From Mycobacterium sp. (lineage in GTDB: Bacteria; Actinomycetota; Actinomycetes; Mycobacteriales; Mycobacteriaceae), in contig VERS01000123.1 in assembly GCA_018882545.1 (NCBI GenBank), forward strand, positions 1 to 6,605: a DNA stretch of 6,605 nucleotides, read 5' to 3'. Under the pieces are notes generated by a model. It had not been told where the DNA came from. It ran no database searches and saw only the letters and a list, made by a program, of their open reading frames with translations. The translations under genes were made by a program, and so were the position numbers. Positions 1 through 6,438 of the stretch are shown here, one piece after another; within the stretch, counting starts at the first letter, position 1; every line of letters begins with the position of its first letter.

Positions 1-34
1 GGAGTACCCCGCCTCGGGGTGGGCGGGGTACTCC
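1..34. repeat. 13-bp perfect inverted repeat inside the mannosidase gene
   Basis: GGAGTACCCCGCC (1-13) is repeated as its exact reverse complement at 22-34, with an 8-nt loop. It lies in coding sequence (residues around EYPAHPEAGYS) and reaches base 1, so it may extend beyond the window. It could form a strong mRNA hairpin, but a coding-sequence coincidence in GC-rich DNA is possible. There is no T-tract after it in either direction within view. Confidence 0.6.
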
Positions 35-1908
35 TGGTAGACGGCCAGTTCGTTGCCGACCGCGCCGGCGGCGATGAGTTCCCGGCCGCTGCCGGTCTCG
101 ATCAGTGACACCACCCCGCCGCCGCGCGCCGGATCGACCCGAAGCCGGTGATGGTCGTTGCCGATCTCCAGCCCGTCGGCCTGCTGCCAACCCGAGGGTT
201 CGTCGTCGTCGACCACCCGGTAGCTGCGCCACCCCAGCGAGCCGACACCGTCGACGCGCCAGCTCACCGAATGGCCGCCGTCCTCCACCAGGGCGGGCAG
301 CCGCGCGCCGGCGGAGTCGAGCACGGCGACCGATGCACCGACCGGTTCCTGCAGGCGCACCGTGACGATATCGCTTCGCTTGTGCGCCAACGGGTTCCAG
401 ACCACCACCGACGGCAGCTCGGCACCGACGGCCGCGGACAGCACCGACAGCGCGTTGGCGCGGGCGGTGCGGCCGAGTTCCCAGGCATCCCGCCAGCCGG
501 TGAGCAGGTCCAGGTAGACCTGATCGGACTCGCTGCCGGTGATGGCGTCGTGGTGGGCCCCCCACGCCAGCTGGACCCAGGCCTTGGCCAGCGCCGCCTC
601 GGGATACACCGCCCCACCGAGCAGTGCGGCGAACGTCGCGAACCGCTCTGCGCCCAGCACCGCGTCCTCGGCAGACCGGTTGGCCTGTTTGGTGTCGATG
701 TAGGAGACGTCCTTGCCGGTGTAGATGGGGTTCATATCGCGGGTCTGCGGCGAGGGCGCTCGGCCGCGTTCGGCCAGTTCGGCGCGCACCGCGGCGAAGA
801 ACTCGCTGGGCACCGCGCAGACGAACCGCGGCCAGCAGTAGCGGGCGTTCCAGTCGCGGTGGATCTCGGTGACCCAGGTGTTCGGCGGGGTGTAGTCGGT
901 GCCGACCGGCAGCAGGACGTTGCGGGTCAGCGCCACCGATTTCAGCTGACGGAACAGCTCATAGGTGGCCTCTTCGGCCTCGGCCAGCGAGGTGGCGGAG
1001 TCCATCCACCACCCGGCCGCGTAGTGCGCGGGCATGTAGTGGGTGAGCAGGCCCACCCCGGACGGGGCGATCCACTCGAACTCGCTGCAGAACTGCATGC
1101 GGCGCGGATCTCCGTCGCCGGCCATCGGGCCCCACTGGTGGTGCGGGCCGCGGGCCCAGGAACTCGACGTCAGACCGGCGTCGGCGGCCATCCCGGGGAA
1201 CTGGGGGTCGTGGCCGAAGACGTCCAGTTGCCAGGCGGTGGCCGGGTCCGCGCCGAGCACATCGCGCTGAAATCCGATGCCGGTCACGAAGTTGCGGATC
1301 GCGGTCTCAGCACCGGTCAGATTGGTGTTGGGTTCGTTGTAGGTGCCGCCCATCACCTCCACCCGGCCCTCGGCCAGGAAACGCGACAGATCCGCGCGAT
1401 CCTCGGGGTGGGCGTCGAAGTAGGGCTTGAGGTAGTCGACCTCGGCCAGCACGAACTTGTAGTCGGGGTCGCGGCGGGCCATCTCGAGGTGGGTGGCCAC
1501 CAACGCGAAGGCGTTGTTCTGCTTGCAGCGCCCGGGTGGGTCCTCGGTCCAGACGCTGGTGTAGGCACCCTGGGTGTTCCACCACACCGGGTCGTAGTGG
1601 AAGTGGCTGATCATGTGCATGGTCCAGCCGGGTTCGGCGACGACGAAGTCGAACGGCATCTCGGTCGCACCGGCCACCACCCGCGCCGCACGCACCCCCG
1701 CGGGCACCGCTGGGCTGACCGCCACCGCCACCTCGACCGTCCCCGCACCGGCCGGGGCGGTCACCGCAACGGGCGTGCTCAGCCCATCCCCCTCGACGGA
1801 GACCGGAAGACTCCCCGCCGCGCCGGTGTAGCTGACCCGGACCACCTGCAGGGGCGAGCCGGGATCCCCGACGAACAGGTCGGTGGACTGCGCGGCGCTG
1901 ATCTGCAC
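1..1908 (-). CDS. GH38 alpha-mannosidase, N-terminal part (runs off left edge)
   Basis: Glycoside hydrolase family 38 enzymes are Zn-dependent retaining alpha-mannosidases acting on mannosyl glycans or oligosaccharides. I translated the minus strand and found 636 uninterrupted codons from a GTG at 1908 to base 1; the C-terminal half lies outside the window (the M. tuberculosis homologue Rv0648 is about 1200 aa, from memory). After an N-terminal region of about 95 residues comes SHFHYDPVWW (101-110), whose H104 and D106 match GH38 zinc ligands. WQLDVFGHD (226-234) supplies the expected nucleophile D229, GTD (336-338) may hold the acid/base, and GAHHDAITGSESD (450-462) is the family's HHDAITG signature with zinc ligand H453. 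No signal peptide is evident, so it is probably cytosolic. The GTG has no clear Shine-Dalgarno and lies just past the rhodopsin terminator, so the start is uncertain; no ATG occurs before codon 84. Natural substrate cannot be read from sequence. Confidence 0.93.
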   Translation of the reverse strand, partial: MQISAAQSTDLFVGDPGSPLQVVRVSYTGAAGSLPVSVEGDGLSTPVAVTAPAGAGTVEVAVAVSPAVPAGVRAARVVAGATEMPFDFVVAEPGWTMHMISHFHYDPVWWNTQGAYTSVWTEDPPGRCKQNNAFALVATHLEMARRDPDYKFVLAEVDYLKPYFDAHPEDRADLSRFLAEGRVEVMGGTYNEPNTNLTGAETAIRNFVTGIGFQRDVLGADPATAWQLDVFGHDPQFPGMAADAGLTSSSWARGPHHQWGPMAGDGDPRRMQFCSEFEWIAPSGVGLLTHYMPAHYAAGWWMDSATSLAEAEEATYELFRQLKSVALTRNVLLPVGTDYTPPNTWVTEIHRDWNARYCWPRFVCAVPSEFFAAVRAELAERGRAPSPQTRDMNPIYTGKDVSYIDTKQANRSAEDAVLGAERFATFAALLGGAVYPEAALAKAWVQLAWGAHHDAITGSESDQVYLDLLTGWRDAWELGRTARANALSVLSAAVGAELPSVVVWNPLAHKRSDIVTVRLQEPVGASVAVLDSAGARLPALVEDGGHSVSWRVDGVGSLGWRSYRVVDDDEPSGWQQADGLEIGNDHHRLRVDPARGGGVVSLIETGSGRELIAAGAVGNELAVYQEYPAHPEAGYS

Positions 1909-1925
1909 GCCCGCGAATCTACGGC

Positions 1926-1971
1926 AGAAACAACAGACCGCCGGGTTCCTGGGGCGGAACCCGGCGGTCTG
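1926..1971 (-). terminator. Rho-independent terminator of the rhodopsin gene
   Basis: CAGACCGCCGGGTTCC (1934-1949) and its exact reverse complement (1956-1971) form a 16-bp GC-rich stem with a 6-nt loop. Read on the minus strand, the stem begins 26 nt after the rhodopsin stop codon and is followed by TTGTTTCT (1933-1926). That makes it a good intrinsic terminator by position and shape, although the T-tract is interrupted by G and C. It ends 17 nt before the proposed mannosidase GTG, so it should largely uncouple the two leftward genes. On the plus strand there is no T-tract. Confidence 0.82.
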
Positions 1972-1997
1972 CTGCGTCGCCTGAGCCAGGCGATTAC

Positions 1998-2723
1998 CTA
2001 GGCGGCTACACGCTCCACCACGGTGCCGCGCAGGTTGTTGGTTCCGGTCACCAGCAGGATGCCGAAGCCGACCTTGGCGAGCAGGTCGATCACCGCGAAG
2101 GTCGCGATCTCAGTGCTCAGGCCCACCTTGCCGGCGCCCTCGGTGCCGATGGCCCACAGGATCGGGTAGATGAACCACAGCACCGCCAGGATGGCGAGCA
2201 GCCGGCCGTAGAGCGCGGCGTGCCCGGCGCTGCGCTGGGCTGCCGCCGCGCGGATCGGCCCGGCGATCATGTAGAGCACCACCAGGAAGAACGCGCAGCT
2301 GATGACGAACCAGACCCAACGGGTGTGGGTGTCCTTGCTGAGCGCGCCGAACAAGCCGGTGACGATCATCAGGACGTCGGCGCCGACGACGCCGGCCACC
2401 AGCGCGTTGCGATCACGCCCCTCTGCCGGGCTGGCCAACCGGGGCAGCGCCACGGTTATCAGTCCAATCAGAAGCAGTGGTGTGGTGAACACCCAATCGA
2501 GGTAGCGGGCGTAGTACACGGTGCGTTCCACCCCGCCGTTGTCGGTGAAGGTGTGGACACCCTGCTTGCTGGCCATCGCGTAGTAGGCGCACGCTGCGAT
2601 GATGCAGACGAACGCACTGGCGGTGACGTGGTGCCGGCCCTCCGACTTTCCGCCGAGGCCGATGATGGCAACCGCGCCGAGCGCCATGCCGATCGTGCCG
2701 ATCCAAAGCCAAGTTGAGCTCAT
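1998..2723 (-). CDS. Microbial (type I) rhodopsin, bacteriorhodopsin-like, D-T-G motif
   Basis: A 241-aa, seven-helix retinal protein of the inner membrane, full length for the family (bacteriorhodopsin about 250). Helix C reads [16 protein letters not shown] (72-87): R73, D76 and T80 match bacteriorhodopsin R82, D85 and T89, but the D96 proton-donor position is G87. Helix D keeps GAD and the retinal-pocket residues (D116, M119, G123). Helix F has LWFIYPILW (182-190). Loop F-G has TEGAG and STE, so E195 and E205 match the proton-release pair E194/E204. Helix G has D213 and the retinal Schiff-base lysine K217 in AKVGFG. The C-D loop is about 10 residues longer than in bacteriorhodopsin, and there is no mid-helix-B histidine of the proteorhodopsin type. 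ATG start preceded by AAGGAGA. Outward proton pumping is the default inference; loss of the donor could instead mean slow pumping or sensing. No transducer or retinal-synthesis gene is adjacent. Confidence 0.96.
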   Translation of the reverse strand: MSSTWLWIGTIGMALGAVAIIGLGGKSEGRHHVTASAFVCIIAACAYYAMASKQGVHTFTDNGGVERTVYYARYLDWVFTTPLLLIGLITVALPRLASPAEGRDRNALVAGVVGADVLMIVTGLFGALSKDTHTRWVWFVISCAFFLVVLYMIAGPIRAAAAQRSAGHAALYGRLLAILAVLWFIYPILWAIGTEGAGKVGLSTEIATFAVIDLLAKVGFGILLVTGTNNLRGTVVERVAA

Positions 2724-2734
2724 GGGTGGTCGTA

Positions 2735-2741
2735 TCTCCTT
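2735..2741 (-). promoter_or_regulatory. Shine-Dalgarno of the rhodopsin gene
   Basis: AAGGAGA on the minus strand is a near-perfect anti-16S match. It lies 11 nt upstream of the ATG at 2723, slightly longer than usual spacing. It fixes this ATG as the start and suggests efficient translation. Confidence 0.75.
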
Positions 2742-2800
2742 CCGAGAAATGCCCCGTCCTTCGCCAGCCGGAGGACCAAGCGCGTCTTACATTATTAACC

Positions 2801-2813
2801 CCGGCTACGCCGG
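2801..2813. repeat. Small palindrome CCGGC-TAC-GCCGG in the divergent region
   Basis: Two 5-bp arms around a 3-nt centre lie immediately next to the AT-rich patch. On the minus strand they fall just upstream of the possible rhodopsin -10. This could be an operator half-site pair or simply a GC-rich coincidence; the arms are too short to decide. Confidence 0.3.
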
Positions 2814-2902
2814 ATTCCAGAAATCGTCTGCGCGTCACTCATTTGTTACCGCAGTACGGCTTCACATAGGAGCTCACCTTCTCGTTTGGCACACTGATCG
2901 AC

Positions 2903-4255
2903 GTGGGTTCCGCCAAGGGTCAGCAGCGCGAGGTCGCCAAACTGGACCGGGTGCCGATTCCGGTCGAGGCCGCCCGCGTCGGAGCCACCGGCTGGCAGCT
3001 CACCCGGACCGGGCTCCGGGTGCTGACCAAGATCCCGGCCAAGGGTCGTATCCCGGACAAGGTGATCCGGGAGATCCCGCAGACCTTCGCCGATCTGGGG
3101 CCCACCTACGTCAAGTTCGGCCAGATCATCGCCTCCAGTCCGGGGGCGTTCGGCGAGCAGTTGTCGGCGGAGTTCCGCGGCCTGCTCGACGCCGTCCCGC
3201 CGGCCGACACCGCCGCGGTGCACAGGCTGTTCAAACAGGACCTCGGGGCCGACCCGGCGGAGTTGTTCGCCTCCTTCGAGGAACAACCGTTCGCCTCGGC
3301 CTCCATCGCCCAGGTGCACTACGCCAGGCTGCACACCGGCGAGGACGTCGTCGTCAAAATCCAACGCCCCGGCATCCGCCGGCGGGTGGCAGCCGACCTG
3401 CAGATCCTCAAACGCTTCGCCCAGGTCGTGGAGTTTGTGAAACTGGGCCGGCGACTCTCGGCCCGGGATGTGGTCGCCGACTTCGCCGACAACCTCGCCG
3501 AGGAGCTGGACTTCCGCCTGGAGGCCCAGTCGATGGAAGCCTGGGTGTCGGGGCTGCACGGCTCCCCGCTGGGTCGCAATATCAAAGTGCCGCAGGTGCA
3601 TTGGGAGTTCACCAGCGAGCGGGTTCTCACCATGGAGCGGGTGCGCGGGGTGCGCATCGACGACGCGAGGACCCTCCGCAAAAAGGGGTTCGACGGCACC
3701 GAACTGGTCAAGGCGCTGTTGTTCGCCACCTTCGAGGGCGGCCTGCGGCACGGCCTGTTCCACGGCGATCTGCACGCCGGCAACCTGCTGGTCGACGACG
3801 GCGGCCGGATCGTCTTCCTGGACTTCGGCATCATGGGGCGCATCGACCCGCGAACCCGTTGGCTGCTGCGCGAACTGATCTTCGCGCTGCTGGTCAAGAA
3901 GGACCACGCCGCGGCCGGCAAGATCGTGGTGCTGCTCGGGGCGGTGGGCACCGTCAAGCCGGAAGCCCAGGCCGCCAAGGATCTGGAGGCCTTCGCCACC
4001 CCGCTGACCTTGAAGACCCTCGGGGACCTGTCCTACGCCGAGATCGGCCGCCAACTCTCCACGCTGGCCGACGCTTACGACGTCAAACTCCCGCGGGAAT
4101 TGGTGCTCATCGGCAAGCAGTTCCTCTACGTCGAGCGGTACATGAAGTTGCTCGCGCCGAAATGGCAGATGATGAGCGATCCGCAGTTCTCCGGCTATTT
4201 CGCCAACTTCATGGTCGAGGTCAGCCGCGAGCACCAGAAGGACGTCGAGGTCTAA
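2903..4255 (+). CDS. UbiB/ABC1 (ADCK/COQ8) family atypical kinase, Rv0647c-like
   Basis: A 450-aa protein kinase-like fold of the UbiB family, whose members support isoprenoid quinone or lipid metabolism, probably through ATPase activity. All hallmarks are present. The family-specific KxGQ motif is K71-F-G-Q74. The alanine-rich loop replacing the P-loop is [10 protein letters not shown] (130-139). The ATP-binding lysine is K152 in VVVKIQRPG, and ELDFRLEA (201-208) carries the paired acidic helix. The catalytic loop is HGDLHAGN (287-294) and the metal-binding DFG is at 307-309. I see no clear C-terminal membrane hairpin, unlike E. coli UbiB. Mycobacteria use menaquinone, so a ubiquinone role is not expected and the substrate is unknown. 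The start is a GTG at 2903 with no ribosome site at proper distance (a leaderless start is possible; CTG at 2894 is an alternative). Its stop is 3 nt before the next gene, indicating an operon. Confidence 0.95.
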   Translation: MGSAKGQQREVAKLDRVPIPVEAARVGATGWQLTRTGLRVLTKIPAKGRIPDKVIREIPQTFADLGPTYVKFGQIIASSPGAFGEQLSAEFRGLLDAVPPADTAAVHRLFKQDLGADPAELFASFEEQPFASASIAQVHYARLHTGEDVVVKIQRPGIRRRVAADLQILKRFAQVVEFVKLGRRLSARDVVADFADNLAEELDFRLEAQSMEAWVSGLHGSPLGRNIKVPQVHWEFTSERVLTMERVRGVRIDDARTLRKKGFDGTELVKALLFATFEGGLRHGLFHGDLHAGNLLVDDGGRIVFLDFGIMGRIDPRTRWLLRELIFALLVKKDHAAAGKIVVLLGAVGTVKPEAQAAKDLEAFATPLTLKTLGDLSYAEIGRQLSTLADAYDVKLPRELVLIGKQFLYVERYMKLLAPKWQMMSDPQFSGYFANFMVEVSREHQKDVEV

Positions 4256-4258
4256 AGC

Positions 4259-5233
4259 ATGGAACTACGCACCGGGTACGCCCCGGCACACGACGAGGCC
4301 CACGGCGATATCGAGTTGCACTACGAGGACCTCGGCGACCTCCAGGCCCCACCGGTGCTGCTCATCATGGGCCTGGGCGCGCAACTGGTGCTCTGGCGCG
4401 AGGAGTTCTGCCGCAAGCTGGCCGGACTGGGCTACCGGGTGATCCGGTTCGACAACCGCGACGTCGGGTTGTCCACCAAACTGCACGGCCGCCGCAGCGA
4501 CGGGGCGCTGATCCCCGGGCTGGTGCGCTCGTTCCTCGGGCGGCCCGGCAAATCGGTTTACCGCCTCGAAGACATGGCCCGGGACGCCGCCGCGGTGCTC
4601 GACCACCTCGGGATCGCCCGCGCGCACATCGTCGGGGCGTCGATGGGCGGGATGATCGCGCAGATCTTCGCCGCCCGCTACCCCGAACGCACCGCCGGTC
4701 TGGGCATCATCTTCTCCTCGAACAACGCCGCCCTGCTGCCCCCGCCGGCGCCACGGGCGTTGCTGTCGTTGATCAGGGGCCCGCATCCGGGTTCTCCCCG
4801 GGAGGTGATCGTGGCGAACTCGGTGCGGGTGTCGAAGATCATCGGCAGCCCCGGCTACCCGGTTTCCGACGAACAGCTGCGCATCGACGCCGCCGAAACC
4901 TACGACCGCTGCTTCTATCCCCAGGGCATCGGGCGGCACTTCGGCGCCATCCTGGGCAGCGGCAGCCTCAAGCACTACGACGCCCGGATCAGCGCCCCGA
5001 CGGTGGTCCTCCACGGGCGGGCAGACAAGTTGATGCGTCCCGCGGGCGGACGAGCGGTCGCCCGGGCGATACCCGGGGCGCGGCTGGTGCTCTTCGACGG
5101 GATGGGCCACGACCTGCCCCGACCGCTGTGGGACGACATCATCGGCGAACTCGACGCGACGTTCGCCCCGCTGTCCGCGGGACTCGGTTCCGGACGCGGC
5201 GCGGCCCACCAGCGCCGGCCCCGGTACACTTAG
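4259..5233 (+). CDS. lipG: Alpha/beta-fold hydrolase/esterase, LipG-like
   Basis: A 324-aa alpha/beta hydrolase, presumably an esterase or lipase acting on an acyl ester. The nucleophile elbow GASMGG (126-131) places the catalytic serine at S128. LLIMGLGAQ (34-42) is the oxyanion-hole strand and turn, LHGRADKL (251-258) supplies the acid D256, and DGMGHDLP (280-287) supplies H284, giving a complete Ser-Asp-His triad. [12 protein letters not shown] (61-72) is typical of this subfamily. No signal peptide is visible, so it is probably cytosolic. It begins at an ATG 3 nt after the UbiB-like stop, so the two are almost certainly co-transcribed. From memory, Rv0647c and lipG are adjacent and co-oriented next to the mmaA genes in M. 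tuberculosis, which supports the name. The C-terminal tail (about 305-324, rich in Gly, Arg and Ser) looks non-catalytic. The true substrate is unknown. Confidence 0.92.
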   Translation: MELRTGYAPAHDEAHGDIELHYEDLGDLQAPPVLLIMGLGAQLVLWREEFCRKLAGLGYRVIRFDNRDVGLSTKLHGRRSDGALIPGLVRSFLGRPGKSVYRLEDMARDAAAVLDHLGIARAHIVGASMGGMIAQIFAARYPERTAGLGIIFSSNNAALLPPPAPRALLSLIRGPHPGSPREVIVANSVRVSKIIGSPGYPVSDEQLRIDAAETYDRCFYPQGIGRHFGAILGSGSLKHYDARISAPTVVLHGRADKLMRPAGGRAVARAIPGARLVLFDGMGHDLPRPLWDDIIGELDATFAPLSAGLGSGRGAAHQRRPRYT

Positions 5234-5337
5234 GCCGCTCCGCAGACAGGCCGGGGGCACGGTATCGTCGCGTCAATTGTTTTGCAGACACCGCGGGACC
5301 GGGTGATCAGCACATCCACGCAGCACGGGGAGCAGCA
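5234..5337 (+). promoter_or_regulatory. lipG-mmaA intergenic leader; ribosome site GGGGAG
   Basis: This 104-nt gap carries GGGGAG (5327-5332), 5 nt before the TTG start of the methyltransferase, which decides that start. Two weak TANNNT boxes occur: TACACT at 5225-5230 (end of lipG) and TATCGT at 5263-5268. Either could serve a separate promoter for the methyltransferase, but no good -35 accompanies them. No terminator hairpin is evident, so read-through from lipG is also possible. Confidence 0.4.
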
Positions 5338-6234
5338 TTGCCTGAGATCAGCGAGACCACGGACATGCGTCCGCATTTTGAGGACATTCAGGCGCACTAC
5401 GACCTGTCCGACGACTTCTTCGGGCTGTTCCAGGATCCGACCCGCAAGTACAGCTGCGCCTACTTCACCGGACCGGACGTCACGCTGTCCGAGGCGCAGA
5501 TCGCAAACGTCGACCTCAACCTGGACCGACTCGACCTACAACCGGGGATGACGCTGCTGGAGATCGGCTGCGGGTGGGGTCTCACCCTGCGGCGGGCGAT
5601 GGAGAAGTACGACGTCAACGTCGTCGGCTTGACCTTGTCGAGGAACCAGCAGGCCTACTGTCAGCGCCTGCTGGAGGGCGTCGACAGCCACCGATCCTTC
5701 GATGTCCGACTGGAGGGCTGGGAGCAGTTCCACTCCCCGGTCGACCGGATCGTCTCCATCGAGGCCTTCGAGCACTTCGGCTTCGAGCGCTACGACGACT
5801 TCTTCAAGAACTGCTTCGACATCCTGCCCGACGACGGCCGGATGACCATCCAGAGCAGCGTCGGCTACCACCCCCTCGACCTCGCCGCGCGCGGAAAGAA
5901 ACTGACCTTCGCGTTAGCTAGGTTCGCCAAATTCATCTACACCGAGATCTTCCCGGGCGGGCGTATTCCGACCACCCAGATGATGGTCGAACACGGCCAG
6001 CGAGCCGGGTTCACGGTGCCCGAAACTCTTTCCCTGCGCAACCACTACATCAAGACCCTGGGCCTGTGGGCGCACGCCCTGGAGGCCAACAGGGAGGCCG
6101 CGATCGCGGCCACCGACGAGGCCACCTACGACAAATACATGCGGTATCTCACGGGCTGCCAGTACTACTTCATCGACGAAGGTATCGACTGCAGTCTTGT
6201 CACCTATCTGAAGCCGGGCGCCGCCGCAGCGTAG
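5338..6234 (+). CDS. mmaA4: Mycolic acid methyltransferase, MmaA4 (hydroxymycolate synthase) type
   Basis: A 298-aa SAM-dependent methyltransferase of the cyclopropane-mycolic-acid-synthase family. MmaA4 adds methyl and hydroxyl groups across a meromycolate double bond, leading to keto- and methoxy-mycolates of the cell envelope. Visible marks are [15 protein letters not shown] (14-28), CAYF (40-43) and the SAM motif [10 protein letters not shown] (73-81). Also present are [10 protein letters not shown] (95-104), [15 protein letters not shown] (142-156), EIFPGGRIP (203-211) and the ending [11 protein letters not shown] (284-294). Compared from memory with the four M. tuberculosis paralogues, the QSSV, AARGKKL and C-terminal segments fit MmaA4 best and differ from MmaA1 and MmaA3. 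The TTG start is favoured by GGGGAG 5 nt upstream and an N-terminal length close to known MmaA4; ATG at 5365 is the alternative. A related oxygenated-mycolate or epoxy-mycolate role cannot be excluded. Confidence 0.93.
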   Translation: MPEISETTDMRPHFEDIQAHYDLSDDFFGLFQDPTRKYSCAYFTGPDVTLSEAQIANVDLNLDRLDLQPGMTLLEIGCGWGLTLRRAMEKYDVNVVGLTLSRNQQAYCQRLLEGVDSHRSFDVRLEGWEQFHSPVDRIVSIEAFEHFGFERYDDFFKNCFDILPDDGRMTIQSSVGYHPLDLAARGKKLTFALARFAKFIYTEIFPGGRIPTTQMMVEHGQRAGFTVPETLSLRNHYIKTLGLWAHALEANREAAIAATDEATYDKYMRYLTGCQYYFIDEGIDCSLVTYLKPGAAAA

Positions 6235-6359
6235 GAAAATGTTGTTCGCAAATCCCGCATTCGGCGACCAGTATCGGGGCGTTTTCCCTGCTTATGGGAC
6301 ACCGTGCGTGGGCTGAAATTTTCCTGAATGACAAAGTGCCCCGGATTTGCCCGTTTGAG

Positions 6360-6388
6360 TTGACAAGGGTGATCAGGGCTGGCAAGGT
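6360..6388 (+). promoter_or_regulatory. Candidate SigA-type promoter for the secreted-protein gene
   Basis: TTGACA (6360-6365) is a perfect -35 hexamer. At a 17-nt spacing the -10 position reads CAAGGT (6383-6388), a poor TANNNT match. A start site about 6-7 nt further on would fall near 6394-6395. It is the only such -35 in the 200-nt gap after the methyltransferase (6235-6434), where I see no other gene, no tRNA and no clear terminator. Confidence 0.4.
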
Positions 6389-6393
6389 TCGAC

Positions 6394-6438
6394 ATGACAT
6401 CACCAAAGACAACGCAGGGATGGGGATTCCACCGATGA
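6394..6438 (+). CDS. Possible 14-aa leader ORF overlapping the secreted-protein start
   Basis: ATG at 6394 opens MTSPKTTQGWGFHR and stops at TGA 6436-6438, overlapping the next gene's ATG as ATGA. AAGG lies 6 nt upstream. Its ATG also falls where the candidate promoter would start transcription, so it could be leaderless. The ATGA overlap suggests translational coupling. It is very short and may be chance. Confidence 0.3.
   Translation: MTSPKTTQGWGFHR

Larger units (their letters stand above)
2724..2902. promoter_or_regulatory. Divergent promoter region, rhodopsin / UbiB-like operon
   Basis: These 179 nt separate the head-to-head rhodopsin and UbiB-like genes, so both promoters should lie here. 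The most AT-rich patch is 2785-2798. On the minus strand it holds TAATGT (2794-2789), fitting the mycobacterial TANNNT -10 pattern and placing a rhodopsin start site roughly 60 nt before its ATG. On the plus strand TACATT (2788-2793) also fits TANNNT. No convincing -35 partner is visible for either. AGGAG at 2868-2872 is 30 nt before the UbiB-like GTG, too far to be its ribosome site. The region's existence is clear from the gene layout; the individual boxes are weak. Confidence 0.45.

Noticed and set aside
148..2001. A 617-codon open frame on the plus strand opposite the mannosidase
   Set aside because: It is the antisense shadow of a GC-rich gene. Its translation has no recognisable motif, while the minus strand carries the complete GH38 active-site signatures.
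2724..2902. Insertion-sequence or attachment-site scars around the rhodopsin
   Set aside because: I saw no matching direct or inverted repeats flanking the gene and no transposase or integrase remnants, so insertion by a mobile element is not supported.
2846..4234. A 462-codon minus-strand frame opposite the UbiB-like gene
   Set aside because: Antisense artefact of high third-position GC; no motif, and the plus strand has every UbiB-family motif.
4265..5260. A 331-codon minus-strand frame opposite lipG
   Set aside because: Same shadow effect; the plus strand has an intact Ser-Asp-His triad.
2599..5337. A long plus-strand open frame running into the methyltransferase, as if a 1211-aa fusion
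   Set aside because: The upstream part is an Arg/Pro/Gly-rich out-of-frame reading of the UbiB-like and LipG genes; only the part from TTG 5338 resembles a protein family.
6248..6350. Inverted repeat GCAAATCC / GGATTTGC
   Set aside because: Only 8 bp with an 87-nt gap and no extension; likely chance, and not a terminator.
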